Assembly (NCBI GenBank): GCA_020633195.1
Contig: JACKEC010000023.1
Location: 124,001 to 188,000, forward strand
Direction of reading: 5' to 3'
DNA from: Sandaracinaceae bacterium
GTDB taxonomy: Bacteria > Myxococcota_A > Polyangia > Polyangiales > Sandaracinaceae
Length of the DNA stretch: 64,000 nucleotides
Part shown: positions 1 to 8,035 of the stretch, piece after piece
Numbering within the stretch: the stretch's first letter is position 1
Layout: every line of letters begins with the position of its first letter
Notes under the pieces: generated by a model
The model's database searches: none
What the model was told of the DNA's origin: nothing
What the model saw: the letters and a program-made list of their open reading frames with translations, nothing else
Program-made: the position numbers and the translations under genes

Positions 1-2
1 AC

Positions 3-647
3 CTCCTCCGCTCCGACCCGCTCTCGACCAACCTCGACAAGATCCGCAACGGGGGCCACTCGCGCTGGCCGCTCTGCGACGGCGACCTCGACGGCGTGCG
101 CGGCGTGGTCATCGTCCGCGACCTCCTCGAGCACGCGCTCGGCAAGTCGGTGGAGGAGCTCGAGGGGCTCGACCTGCTCGCGATCGCCCGCAAGACGATG
201 TTCGTGCCCGACACGCAGCCGCTGTCGCGCTTCATCGTCGAGTCGCAGCAGACCGGGCAGCAGGGCGCGTTGGTCCTCGACGAGCACGGCACGGTGGTCG
301 GGATGACGTTCCTCGAAGACGCGCTCGAGGAGATCGTCGGGCCGCTCCGCGACGAGCGCGATCCGGAGGGCGCCCCGACGGAGGCGGTCGACGAGACCGC
401 GATCGAGATGGCCGGATCGGTCGGGCTCCCGGAGGCGGTCGATCGGCTCGGCCTCGAGGCCGACGACTCCGACGACACGATCGGGGGCTACGTGGTGGCG
501 CGCCTCGGGCGGCTGCCCCGCCGCGGCGACGAGCTGCGCGTCGGCAACTACCGCGCGACGGTGCTCGAGATCGGCAAGCGTCGCCGCGTGGAGCGGATCC
601 GCTTCGAGCCCGTCGTCGAGGAGGAGGACGAGGAGCCCGAGGACTGA
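3..647 (+). CDS. CNNM/CorC-family membrane protein, C-terminal part (5' truncated)
   Basis: The open frame runs in from the left edge, so the N-terminal membrane part is missing. The visible part has the end of a CBS-pair domain, with a GHSRWPLCDGDLDGVRGVV-type stretch followed by a VIVRDLLEH segment and a second CBS motif ending in GTVVGMTFLEDALEEIVG. After it comes a CorC/HlyC accessory domain (IGGYVVARLGRLPRRGDELRV) and an acidic tail. This order is typical of CNNM/CorC proteins (old name hemolysin C), which have a DUF21 membrane domain and act in magnesium or cobalt transport or homeostasis. The family call is secure; the substrate is not known. No downstream operon partner is evident. 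Confidence 0.9.
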   Translation, partial: LLRSDPLSTNLDKIRNGGHSRWPLCDGDLDGVRGVVIVRDLLEHALGKSVEELEGLDLLAIARKTMFVPDTQPLSRFIVESQQTGQQGALVLDEHGTVVGMTFLEDALEEIVGPLRDERDPEGAPTEAVDETAIEMAGSVGLPEAVDRLGLEADDSDDTIGGYVVARLGRLPRRGDELRVGNYRATVLEIGKRRRVERIRFEPVVEEEDEEPED

Positions 648-811
648 AGCGACCGGACGTCCGCAAGGCTTGCCGGCAACGGTTGCTCGACCCGAGCGCA
701 GGCCGCCGCGGATCGGCCCGCCGAGGCGCGCAACGCCCCCCGGTCCCTCACGGCACGCTTCTCGAAGAGCCGGTCCCCCGACGCGGGAGCACCCCGCGCG
801 AAAGGAGACCC

Positions 812-1918
812 ATGCTCGATCTTCTCCCGGGGCGATGGCTGCGCGCCTCGACCCTCCTCGCCCTGGGCTTGACCGCCTGTGATGGCGGCACGACGGACAC
901 CGACGCTGGCTCGACGCCGGCCGACGCCGGCGCGCTCGCCGACGCGGGCAGCACCGACGCCGCCGCCGCCGACGCCTCCACCCCGAGCGACGCGCGCCCG
1001 TGGCTCTACGTCGTGAACACCAACGACGACCTCACCAGCTACGCCGCGGCGAGCACCGCCGACGGACCCGTGGAGCCGCGCACGACCCTGGAGCAGGGCG
1101 GCACGACGATGCTCTTCCAGCCGCGCGCGATCGCGGTGACGCCGAGCGGGCGCATGCTCGTGGGGCGCCAGAACGGCGGCATCGTCGGCTGGGACGCGCT
1201 CGCGTCGGCCGACGGCGCGACCCCGGCCGACCGCACCATCGAGGACACGGGGCTCTCGACGGTCATCGAATTCGCCTACGACGCCGCGGCGGATCGCCTC
1301 TTCGTCGGCGTACCGAACGCGGCCAACGGCGTGCTCGTCTACGACGACGTCTCCAGCGACGCGTTCGACGGCAGCGTCGCGCCGAGCCGCTCGTTCGGCC
1401 CCTCGGACCGCGCGCCCCACGACCCGACGGGGAGCATCCAGATGACCGTCGACGCGCTCGCGTTCGACGCGGCGGGGCTGCTCTACGTCGTCGACACATC
1501 GGGCCTGAACACCAACCACAGCCGCGTCCTCGTCTACGAAGGCGCTGGCGCCGCGGACGGCGAGACGGCGCCCGCGCGGATCTTCGAGAGCGACGCGTGG
1601 GCCGGCGTGGTGGACATCGCGATCACCGGGGCCGGGGACCTCATCGCCGTGGACGACACCGCCACGATCTTCACCGTGCGAGGGGCGGCGACCGCCGAGG
1701 GCATGGTCACCCCCGAGACCGTGACCGCGTCGCCGGCTCGCGCCGCCCTCGCTGGCGTGCTCGTCGGCTCGGACGGAACCGTCTACGTCACCGACCGCGA
1801 GAACGCGGACATCTACGTCTTCGACGGCCTCGACGGCAGCGACGGCACGCCGGACCGCACCATCGCCGGCACCCCGACCGGCCTCCGCGGCCCGCGCGCG
1901 ATGTTCCTCGTCGAGTAG
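812..1918 (+). CDS. Lipoprotein with repeated beta-propeller-like domain
   Basis: Protein of 368 aa. The ATG at 812 is chosen because a strong AAGGAG lies just upstream and a lipoprotein signal follows at once (hydrophobic stretch ending LTAC, lipid Cys near residue 26). A DAG/DAA-rich linker of about 40 residues leads to repeated units with the pattern YVVNTNDD, AIAVTPSGRMLVGR, FDAAGLLYVVDTSG and GTVYVTDRENADIYVFD. These resemble NHL/SMP-30-like propeller blades. It is probably anchored at the outer membrane and surface or periplasm facing. The binding partner is unknown. A longer reading frame begins at 683 but would put the signal peptide inside the protein, so it is rejected. Confidence 0.85.
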   Translation: MLDLLPGRWLRASTLLALGLTACDGGTTDTDAGSTPADAGALADAGSTDAAAADASTPSDARPWLYVVNTNDDLTSYAAASTADGPVEPRTTLEQGGTTMLFQPRAIAVTPSGRMLVGRQNGGIVGWDALASADGATPADRTIEDTGLSTVIEFAYDAAADRLFVGVPNAANGVLVYDDVSSDAFDGSVAPSRSFGPSDRAPHDPTGSIQMTVDALAFDAAGLLYVVDTSGLNTNHSRVLVYEGAGAADGETAPARIFESDAWAGVVDIAITGAGDLIAVDDTATIFTVRGAATAEGMVTPETVTASPARAALAGVLVGSDGTVYVTDRENADIYVFDGLDGSDGTPDRTIAGTPTGLRGPRAMFLVE

Positions 1919-2370
1919 CTGTTGTCTTCTCGCGCGCTTCGCGCGCGAGGCGGGGGCTGCGGCGGGGACGATGTTCTTCAGTTTCGTCAGTACGCGGGCC
2001 GCTCGATTGGGCAAGGGAGAGTGGCGTCGACTCCGCGAGCTGTTGTTCTCTCGCGCGCTTCGCGCGCGAGGCGGGGGCTTCGCCCCCGATGCTGTGGGAC
2101 GGTGCCGATGCTTGCCACGTGCGGAGCCGTGGGAGTTCTGTCCCCCAGGGGGACCCCGGTCCCCCTCGCCGTCGCCTTCGGCGCCGTCTCACCCCCTCGG
2201 CCTCCGTCTCCGGCGCTTCGCGCCTACGACGGAGGGGCGGCGCTTCGCGCCGTCGGCGCGCGGAGCGCGCCGGTCGGCCGGACCGCGCTTCGCGCGGCCA
2301 CGGCCTCCTTGCGACTCGAGCGGTTTGGAGGGGCCGTGTGAGGGACCCGGGACGGCCGTGCTCGCGCTCG
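1919..2370. repeat. Gene-free 452-bp stretch with GC-rich TTC-loop hairpins
   Basis: No supported gene. Two near-identical segments of about 40 bp start near 1918 and 2037 (GCTGTTGT, then an inverted repeat TCGCGCGC-TTC-GCGCGCGA at 1930-1948 and 2051-2069, then GGCGGGGGCT). Further perfect inverted repeats with a TTC centre lie at 2072-2088, 2212-2224, 2238-2252 and 2283-2297. One with a GGA centre lies at 2255-2271. The stretch sits downstream of the lipoprotein gene at 812 and beyond the 3' end of the minus-strand gene that stops at 2371, so it separates two converging transcripts. Confidence 0.7.
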
Positions 2371-3339
2371 TCACGGTGCCGGCCGCACTCCGGGGATCAC
2401 CACATCATCGAGTTGGACGTGGGCCTGTTCGAAGTAGCTCGGGCACTCGCTCCGCGATCGCAAACCCTCCACGCCCTCGAGCGCGACCCAGGTCGCACCC
2501 CAGCGCCAGAACACCTGGACCTCCATGTCCCGGCGCGCCCGGGCCCAGCTCGGGCCGTCCGGCTCGGTGCGCACCACCGCCCCCGCGCGCAGGGTGGCCG
2601 GGCCCCGATAGGTGTGCGTCGCGCCTCGACCGCACCCGCCGCTCATCCCGATCTCGGTCCCCCACAGCGTCTCGGTGAGCTCCTCGCTCGGGACCGATCG
2701 CACGCCGCGTTCGCGCACCCAGCCGTCGAGCGTCGAGCCGTCGAAGAAGTCGCGACGCACGCGCACCCAGCCGTGACGGCGCTCGGCCTCGGCGAACCGG
2801 ACCGGCTCGGCGGGCAGGACGAGCACGATCGAGTCGGCGCCGCCCGGCGCGACGTGCACGCGGAGGGTGCGCCCGGTCGTGAGCAGGTCCCCGCGACGTG
2901 TCCCGTTGGGCACGACCGTCGGCGGCTCCGCGGTCGCCCCGAGCTCGACGGCGCGGCACGGGAGCTCGACCGTCGTCGTGACCCCCTCCATCAGCTCCAC
3001 CTCCACCGCGACCGCCATTCCCGCCGCGGTCGCGTCGCGGATCTCCGTACCCGGTCGGAGCCGCAGCGGGCCCACCCGAGTCGACCTCGCGAGCCGCGTT
3101 CGGAGCTGGCCGCGCTCGAAGCTGCCTCTGAACTCGAGGTCGCCTGCGGACTCGAACGACACGCGCGGTCCGTCGGTCAGCGAGACGGTCGCGGCCTGCT
3201 CCTCCAGGTCGACCTCGAGCGGCGCCCCGTCGGCCACGTCCACGCGCACCTCGACCGCGCTCAGGCGGCCGGCGACCGCGCACTGGGCCGACGCGGGCGC
3301 GGCGGCGAGGCAACCCAGGGCGACGAGGCTCCAGCGCAT
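2371..3339 (-). CDS. Secreted protein of unknown function with SH3-like segments
   Basis: Protein of 322 aa with a Sec signal peptide (MRWSLVALGCLAAAPASAQ, cleavage after ASA likely). The mature part is beta-rich. Two stretches look SH3-like: one around residues 190-225 (HGWVRVRRDFFDGSTLDGWV) and one near 260-300 (TLRAGAVVRTEPDGPSWA). In myxobacteria such segments are often ligand- or wall-binding, but no specific function can be assigned. It is divergently arranged with the glycosidase lipoprotein that starts at 3408, with a 68-bp gap. Conserved cysteines at both ends of the mature protein suggest a disulfide-stabilised periplasmic or exported protein. Confidence 0.75.
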   Translation of the reverse strand: MRWSLVALGCLAAAPASAQCAVAGRLSAVEVRVDVADGAPLEVDLEEQAATVSLTDGPRVSFESAGDLEFRGSFERGQLRTRLARSTRVGPLRLRPGTEIRDATAAGMAVAVEVELMEGVTTTVELPCRAVELGATAEPPTVVPNGTRRGDLLTTGRTLRVHVAPGGADSIVLVLPAEPVRFAEAERRHGWVRVRRDFFDGSTLDGWVRERGVRSVPSEELTETLWGTEIGMSGGCGRGATHTYRGPATLRAGAVVRTEPDGPSWARARRDMEVQVFWRWGATWVALEGVEGLRSRSECPSYFEQAHVQLDDVVIPGVRPAP

Positions 3340-3407
3340 GCGGTCCGAGACCGCCCCGAGCCGAGGAAGTTCCTGCGTGGTCCCGAGGCTTGGCGCAGAC
3401 TCGACCC

Positions 3408-4565
3408 ATGCGTCGAACGTGTGGGGTCCTGATCTGCGCGCTGCTCGCCTACGGGGTCGGCTGTGACGGCGACGAGCCCGCGCGCGATGGCGGCGCGGAC
3501 GCCGCTGTGGCCACGGACGGCGGGGTGCGAGCGGACGCCGCGATCGCCGACGCCGGGCCGGACTTCGACGCGGCCGGCACCGACGCGGGCGGGCCGAGCG
3601 ATGGCGGCTCCGACGTCGACGCCGGACCCGGCGAGACCGGCCTCCGCGTGGATGGTCGCCGCCTCCTCCGAGACGGCGCGCCGCTGCGGATCCAGGGCGT
3701 GTGCTGGAGCCCGGTCGCCGTCGGCGCGTCGATCCCGCCCGACTTCGGCGCGTTCGCCGCGACCGACATCCCGCTCATGGCGGCCGCCGGGATCAACGCC
3801 GTGCGCACCTACGAGCCGATCCGCGACCGCGCGGTGCTCGACGCGCTGCACGCCGCGGGCATCGCGGTGCTGCAGATGGTCTACGCCTATGGCGGCGCCG
3901 ACCCCTCGACCGGGCTCGACGTCGTGCGCGACCTGCGCGACCACCCCGCCATCGTCATGTGGGTCCTCGGCAACGAGTGGAACTACAACGGCCTCTACGT
4001 CGGCCTCCCCTTCGACCAGAGCCGCGATCGGCTGCAGGCGCTCGCCGCGCAGATCCACGAGCTCGACCCGAGCCGCCCCGTGGCCAGCGTGTACGGCGAG
4101 CTGCCGAGCGCCGAGACGCTCGCGGCGATGCCGGACATCGACGTCTGGGGCCTCAACATCTACCGCGGGATCGGGTTCGGCGACCTCTTCGATCGCTGGC
4201 GCGACCTGAGCACCAAGCCGATGTTCGTCGCCGAGTACGGCGCCGACGCGTGGGACGCGCGGACGGCCGAGGCCAACCCGACCGCGCAGGCCGACGCGAC
4301 TCGCGCGCTGACCCAGGCGCTCATCGACAACAACGTCGCGGATCACGCCGACGGCGTCGTGCTCGGCGGGACGATCTTCGAGTGGGCGGACGAGTGGTGG
4401 AAGGACGGGGCGGGCTCGCCGAGCGTCCACGACATCGGCGGCGTCGCCCCTGGCGGCGGGCCTCACCCGGACGGCGTCTTCAACGAGGAGTGGTGGGGGA
4501 TCGTCGAGATCGATCGAACCCCGCGCCCCGCCTACGAAGCCCTCCGCGCCCTCTACGGCGGCTGA
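3408..4565 (+). CDS. Lipoprotein glycoside hydrolase (TIM barrel, GH2/GH5-like)
   Basis: Protein of 385 aa. The ATG at 3408 starts a lipoprotein signal (lipid Cys in YGVGCDG); an upstream in-frame TTG at 3390 is less likely. A DAG-rich linker to about residue 75 is followed by a clan-A glycosidase fold that opens GLRVDGRRLLRDGAPLRIQGVCW. The motif GNEWNYNG supplies a likely acid/base Glu, and FVAEYGADAW supplies a likely nucleophile Glu, as in GH2/GH5 retaining enzymes; FEWADEWW follows. It probably cleaves beta-linked glycans at the cell surface. The substrate cannot be told. A CAGACT hexamer (3396-3401) ends 6 nt before the ATG and may be the -10 of a leaderless promoter. Confidence 0.85.
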   Translation: MRRTCGVLICALLAYGVGCDGDEPARDGGADAAVATDGGVRADAAIADAGPDFDAAGTDAGGPSDGGSDVDAGPGETGLRVDGRRLLRDGAPLRIQGVCWSPVAVGASIPPDFGAFAATDIPLMAAAGINAVRTYEPIRDRAVLDALHAAGIAVLQMVYAYGGADPSTGLDVVRDLRDHPAIVMWVLGNEWNYNGLYVGLPFDQSRDRLQALAAQIHELDPSRPVASVYGELPSAETLAAMPDIDVWGLNIYRGIGFGDLFDRWRDLSTKPMFVAEYGADAWDARTAEANPTAQADATRALTQALIDNNVADHADGVVLGGTIFEWADEWWKDGAGSPSVHDIGGVAPGGGPHPDGVFNEEWWGIVEIDRTPRPAYEALRALYGG

Positions 4566-4575
4566 CCTCCCATGC

Positions 4576-6255
4576 TCAGGGGGCGAGGTCCTCCGCGATG
4601 ATCGTGTCCATGCAGCGCTCGGCGACGGCGGAGATGGTCCAGAAGGGGTTGCTCGCCGGGGTCGAGCCCGGGATGAGCGCGCTGTCGACGACGTAGAGGT
4701 GGCTGTAGCCCATGACGCGGCCGTAGGTGTCGGTCGCGCGGCCCATGGTGACGCCGCCGAGCGGGTGGAAGGTGATCGACGGATCGTCGAGGCCGGGGAG
4801 GGTGGCGAAGTTGCCCTCGGTCGCGTCGATGATCGTCTGCAAGGTGTGGCGCGCGGCGCGGCCGGCGGCGGCGTCGTTGTTGCGATCCCACACCGGCTTC
4901 ACCTCGCCGGCCTCGGTGAGCTCGAGCGAGCCGAGGGTGTCGGGGACGCCCTGGGTCGCGCTGACGAGGCAGTGGTGCTCGAAGCCGATCGGCGCCGGGC
5001 CGTACTCCATCCCGATCACCCCCTCGGGGTTGTCGTGGTGGTGGATGAAGATGCACGCGGGGCCGCCCTGCTCGGCGCCCGTCTCCTCGGTGAGGCCGCC
5101 GCGCATGAGGATGCGCTGACCGTTGTTGCCCCACCCCTGCCCGATCTGATCGTTGAGGCTCGGGAGCGTGCCGTCGCGCTTGGCCTTCAGCAGGAGCTTG
5201 GTCGTGTTCATCGAGCCGGCGGCCATGAACAGGATGTCCGCCTCGTAGCGCGCGTACGACTGCACGCGGCCGTTCTCGTCGATGAGCTCGCAGTTCGCGT
5301 AGTACCCGCCGCCCGGCATCTCGCCGACCTCGGTGACCTGGTGCAGCGGCTTGACGTCGACCATCCCGGTCGCCTCGGCCATCGTCAGGTAGCCCACCCG
5401 ATCGATGCTGTGTTTGGCGCCGTTGTTGAGGCCGTAGAGGTAGTCGCCGAGCGTCGCCTGGTCTTGCGGGAAGGCGCCGTCGAGCTCCATGTCGATGAGG
5501 TCGAAGTCGAACGCGCACTGCACGCGCTCGACGTCGAGGCCAGCCGCCATCGCGTCGCGGATGAAGATGCGCGCGCCCGCGTAGCGCTCGTGCGCGAGCG
5601 CGGTGTCGGAGAGCCGACCCGGCCGCATGATGTCGAGCACGCGCGGGTAGTAGACGGTGTCCATCTCGTCGTAGCTGAGCTCGCTCGGGAACACCGACTC
5701 GAACGCGGCGCGCGGCGGCTGGAGCATCAGTCCCGAGTAGACGAGCGAGCCGCCGCCGACGGCCGCGGCGCAGACGGCGTCGATGTTGTCGCCGAAGATG
5801 CGCTGCAAGAGCCCGGTGTACGGGGCGCCACGAAGGCGGGTCGGGGGCAGGCCCGGCAGCACCGGCTCGTTGTGCATCCACGCGCACCGCGCGTCCGGCG
5901 ACTGCGTCGTCGTGAACGTGTCGAAGTCGCCGGTGATCTCCCAGCGCCGGCCCCGCTCGAGGATCGTGCTCGGGATGTCCGCCTCGGCGAGGCGCAGCGC
6001 GGCGATCGAGCCGCCGAAGCCGCTCCCGATCACGAGCGCGCGCACGCGGCTGACCGCCGCGGAGGCGTCGACGCCGGCGTCGGTCATCGGGCCCCCGTCG
6101 TCGCCCGGGGTGCCGGCGTCGTTCCCTCCGCCGTTGTCGCACCCGGTGAAGTAAACGCCCGCCGCCCCGGCCGCGGTCAGGCGGACGAAGTGCCTACGGC
6201 CGACTCGGAAGTGGCCACTCTTCAGCTTCTTCTTCAAGACGAGCTCCAACGCCAA
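4576..6255 (-). CDS. Tat-exported GMC-type oxidoreductase (cholesterol-oxidase-like)
   Basis: Protein of 559 aa. The N-terminus has a twin-arginine motif (GRRHFVRL), a hydrophobic stretch and a possible lipobox (FTGC), so it is probably a Tat lipoprotein. An FAD-binding fold follows (VIGSGFGGSIAALRLAE, then ILERGRRW). Further GMC landmarks are AAVGGGSLVYSG, AGSMNTTKLLLKA and the C-terminal HPLGGVTMG ... VVDSALIPGSTPASNPFWTI. The closest characterised type is the ChoD-like sterol/alcohol oxidases; the substrate is inferred only. The only in-frame start near the signal is TTG at 6255. Two palindromic operator-like sites lie directly upstream, so specific repression is likely. The 3' end converges with the gene ending at 4565. 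Confidence 0.85.
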   Translation of the reverse strand: MALELVLKKKLKSGHFRVGRRHFVRLTAAGAAGVYFTGCDNGGGNDAGTPGDDGGPMTDAGVDASAAVSRVRALVIGSGFGGSIAALRLAEADIPSTILERGRRWEITGDFDTFTTTQSPDARCAWMHNEPVLPGLPPTRLRGAPYTGLLQRIFGDNIDAVCAAAVGGGSLVYSGLMLQPPRAAFESVFPSELSYDEMDTVYYPRVLDIMRPGRLSDTALAHERYAGARIFIRDAMAAGLDVERVQCAFDFDLIDMELDGAFPQDQATLGDYLYGLNNGAKHSIDRVGYLTMAEATGMVDVKPLHQVTEVGEMPGGGYYANCELIDENGRVQSYARYEADILFMAAGSMNTTKLLLKAKRDGTLPSLNDQIGQGWGNNGQRILMRGGLTEETGAEQGGPACIFIHHHDNPEGVIGMEYGPAPIGFEHHCLVSATQGVPDTLGSLELTEAGEVKPVWDRNNDAAAGRAARHTLQTIIDATEGNFATLPGLDDPSITFHPLGGVTMGRATDTYGRVMGYSHLYVVDSALIPGSTPASNPFWTISAVAERCMDTIIAEDLAP

Positions 6256-6263
6256 CGACAGGT

Positions 6264-6301
6264 TGAACGACGTTCATAGTACCAAACGTGAACGAGGTTC
6301 A
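6264..6301. promoter_or_regulatory. Twin palindromic operator upstream of the GMC oxidoreductase
   Basis: Two palindromes sit in the 53-bp gap before the minus-strand GMC gene: TGAACGACGTTCA (6264-6276, perfect 6-bp arms) and TGAACGAGGTTCA (6289-6301, perfect 5-bp arms). Their centres are 25 bp apart. The outer bases also form GGTTGAAC...GTTCAACC, making one large dyad. Dyads of this size and spacing are usual for TetR-family repressors; the regulator itself is not in the immediate neighbourhood. Confidence 0.7.
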
Positions 6302-6308
6302 ACCTGCT

Positions 6309-7127
6309 TCAGCGCAGGCGATCGGCTCTCGAGTAGACGTTCATGCGACCGCCGCGGACGAACGCGGCCAGGGTGATCCCGGCCCGCTCGGCGAGGTCGA
6401 TCGCGAGCGACGTCGGCGCGCTCACCGCGACGACCACGGGGATCCCGGCCGCGGCGGCCTTCTGGACGATTTCGAAGCTCACCCGGCCGCTCACGACGAG
6501 GGTCACCGCCTCGTCGAGGCGCTCGGCGTAGAGCAGCTTGCCGACGACCTTGTCGACGGCGTTGTGGCGGCCGACGTCCTCGGCGTGGGCGAGCGCCGCG
6601 CCGGTCGCGTCGAGGACGGTGGCGGCGTGCACCCCGCCCGTCTTCGCGAACGCGTCCTGCGCCTCGGCGAGCGTGGTGGGGGCCTCGAGCAGCGTCGCGA
6701 CCGACACCGTCAGCTCGCGCTCGCTCGGCCCGACGCGCTCGATGAGGTCGTCGATCGATCGCCGCCCACAGATCCCGCAGCTCGCCGTGGTCAGCGTGCC
6801 GCGGCGCGTGCCCTCGAGCCGGCCCGCGTCGAGCGAGACGCCCGGCCCCGCGGTCACGTCGATCACGTTGCCGAAGCCCTCCTCGCCGGGGCGGCCGCAG
6901 TGGGCGACGGTGCCGACGTCCGCGAGGGAGCGCACGACGCCCTCGGCGAAGAGGAAGCCGATCGCGAGGAACCGATCCTCACCCGGGGTGCGCATGGTGA
7001 GGACCAGCGGCTCGCCGCCCACCTGGATCTCGAGGGGCTCCTCCACCGCGACCACGTCGGCCTCGTCGACGGCGCCGTCCGCCGAGACCCGGCGCGCGTC
7101 CCGCTCGGTGATCGCGGGGCTCGCCAT
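6309..7127 (-). CDS. fdhD: FdhD, formate dehydrogenase sulfurtransferase
   Basis: Protein of 272 aa, the usual family length. FdhD passes sulfur from IscS to the molybdenum/bis-MGD cofactor of formate dehydrogenase. Diagnostic motifs are present: TTASCGICG (the catalytic Cys-x-x-Cys loop), KTGGVHAA, EDVGRHNAVDKVVGKLL, SGRVSFEIVQKA and AVSAPTSLAIDLAE. The ATG at 7127 lies 1 bp after the stop of the coiled-coil gene upstream (7129-7812), so the two are probably co-transcribed. No formate dehydrogenase or molybdopterin gene is visible in this window, so its client must be encoded elsewhere. Confidence 0.95.
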   Translation of the reverse strand: MASPAITERDARRVSADGAVDEADVVAVEEPLEIQVGGEPLVLTMRTPGEDRFLAIGFLFAEGVVRSLADVGTVAHCGRPGEEGFGNVIDVTAGPGVSLDAGRLEGTRRGTLTTASCGICGRRSIDDLIERVGPSERELTVSVATLLEAPTTLAEAQDAFAKTGGVHAATVLDATGAALAHAEDVGRHNAVDKVVGKLLYAERLDEAVTLVVSGRVSFEIVQKAAAAGIPVVVAVSAPTSLAIDLAERAGITLAAFVRGGRMNVYSRADRLR

Positions 7128-7128
7128 C

Positions 7129-7812
7129 TCAGGCCCGGAAGCCGAGCGAGGGATCGACGGCGAAGGTGACCCGCACGAGGTCCCCCTCGAGCTGGACCTG
7201 CTGGCTCGGCGGCGCGTACCGGGTGATCAGCGGCGCGGCGAGCCTGTCGATCTCGCCGTCCACGCGGAACGCGACGGGCATGCGCCGGTTCGCGAGGTAA
7301 GCGTCGAGCTGCGCCTGGAACGGGCCCTGGATGGCCTGCGCCTTCTGGCGATCGGGCTCGCGGCGCGCCTCCCACTGCTGCTGGGCCCACTCGAGCAGGG
7401 AGCGCGCGCGGGTCTCCGCCTGGCGCGCCTTGTCCGCGTTCGCGTCGCGCCGCTGCTGCAGCTCGGAGTCGGCGCGGCGCGCGTTCTCGTCGGCTCGACG
7501 CGCCCGCTCCTCGGCCTCCTCGGCCTTCTGCTCCTGCAGCCGCGCGACGTCGCGCGCCTTCTGCATCCGGTCCTCGGCGTGGGCGATCCGCTGCTCGGCG
7601 AGCTGCGCCCGCTGCTCGGACCGCGCGATCTGCGACTCGGCCGCGAGGGCTCGGGCCTCCATCTGCGCGTAGGCGCTCACCGCGTGGGCGCCCGCCGCCT
7701 CGGCGGCGTTCGCGCGGCGCGTCGCCATCCAGGCCACCACGGCGAAGATGGTCCCGAACAGGACCATGACCCCGAACAGAGCCCACGGAAGGATGGCCAG
7801 GAGCGAGCTCAT
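7129..7812 (-). CDS. Membrane-anchored coiled-coil protein
   Basis: Protein of 227 aa. One transmembrane helix (about residues 4-27) is followed by a long, charged Ala/Glu/Arg/Gln-rich coiled coil (about 35-150). A small globular C-terminal domain follows with the pattern MPVAFRVDGEIDRLAAPLITRYAPPSQQVQLEGDLVRVTFAVD. An AAGGGG lies upstream of the ATG. It is followed with 1-bp spacing by fdhD. No known family is recognised; it may be a scaffold at the inner membrane. The pairing with fdhD seems transcriptional rather than functional. Confidence 0.75.
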   Translation of the reverse strand: MSSLLAILPWALFGVMVLFGTIFAVVAWMATRRANAAEAAGAHAVSAYAQMEARALAAESQIARSEQRAQLAEQRIAHAEDRMQKARDVARLQEQKAEEAEERARRADENARRADSELQQRRDANADKARQAETRARSLLEWAQQQWEARREPDRQKAQAIQGPFQAQLDAYLANRRMPVAFRVDGEIDRLAAPLITRYAPPSQQVQLEGDLVRVTFAVDPSLGFRA

Positions 7813-7882
7813 GGACGTGCCCCTTGAGTACCATCATCGGGCCGAAACCGGGAAATTCCGCGATGCTGGGTCTGCCTCGTGG

Positions 7883-7917
7883 AATTTCGCGCAAAGGTCG
7901 CGAAGGAGCGAAGGGGG
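7883..7917 (+). repeat. Dispersed ATTTCGCGC/AAGG repeat, single copy
   Basis: The segment AATTTCGCGCAAAGGTCGCG continues as GAAGGAGCGAAGGGGG. It has the same make-up (short CGCGAAGG-like units) as the inverted pair at 20498-20593. It lies in the 223-bp gap between the ketosynthase stop (8036) and the start of the coiled-coil gene (7812). Nothing else is seen in that gap. Confidence 0.6.
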
Positions 7918-8035
7918 AGAGGATCGGTGTGGAGGGGCACGGCCGTCCGGGCCCTTCGAGAGCGAGAAGCCGCTCTCGCCGATGCTCGGGACGAGGCGAG
8001 CGCGAAGAAATCGCAGGGCTGCTGGCCGAGATCGA

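Noticed and set aside
1922..2678. Overlapping plus-strand frames in the hairpin region
   Set aside because: Repeat-derived Arg/Pro/Ala-rich translations with no family resemblance; the region is better explained as non-coding hairpins.
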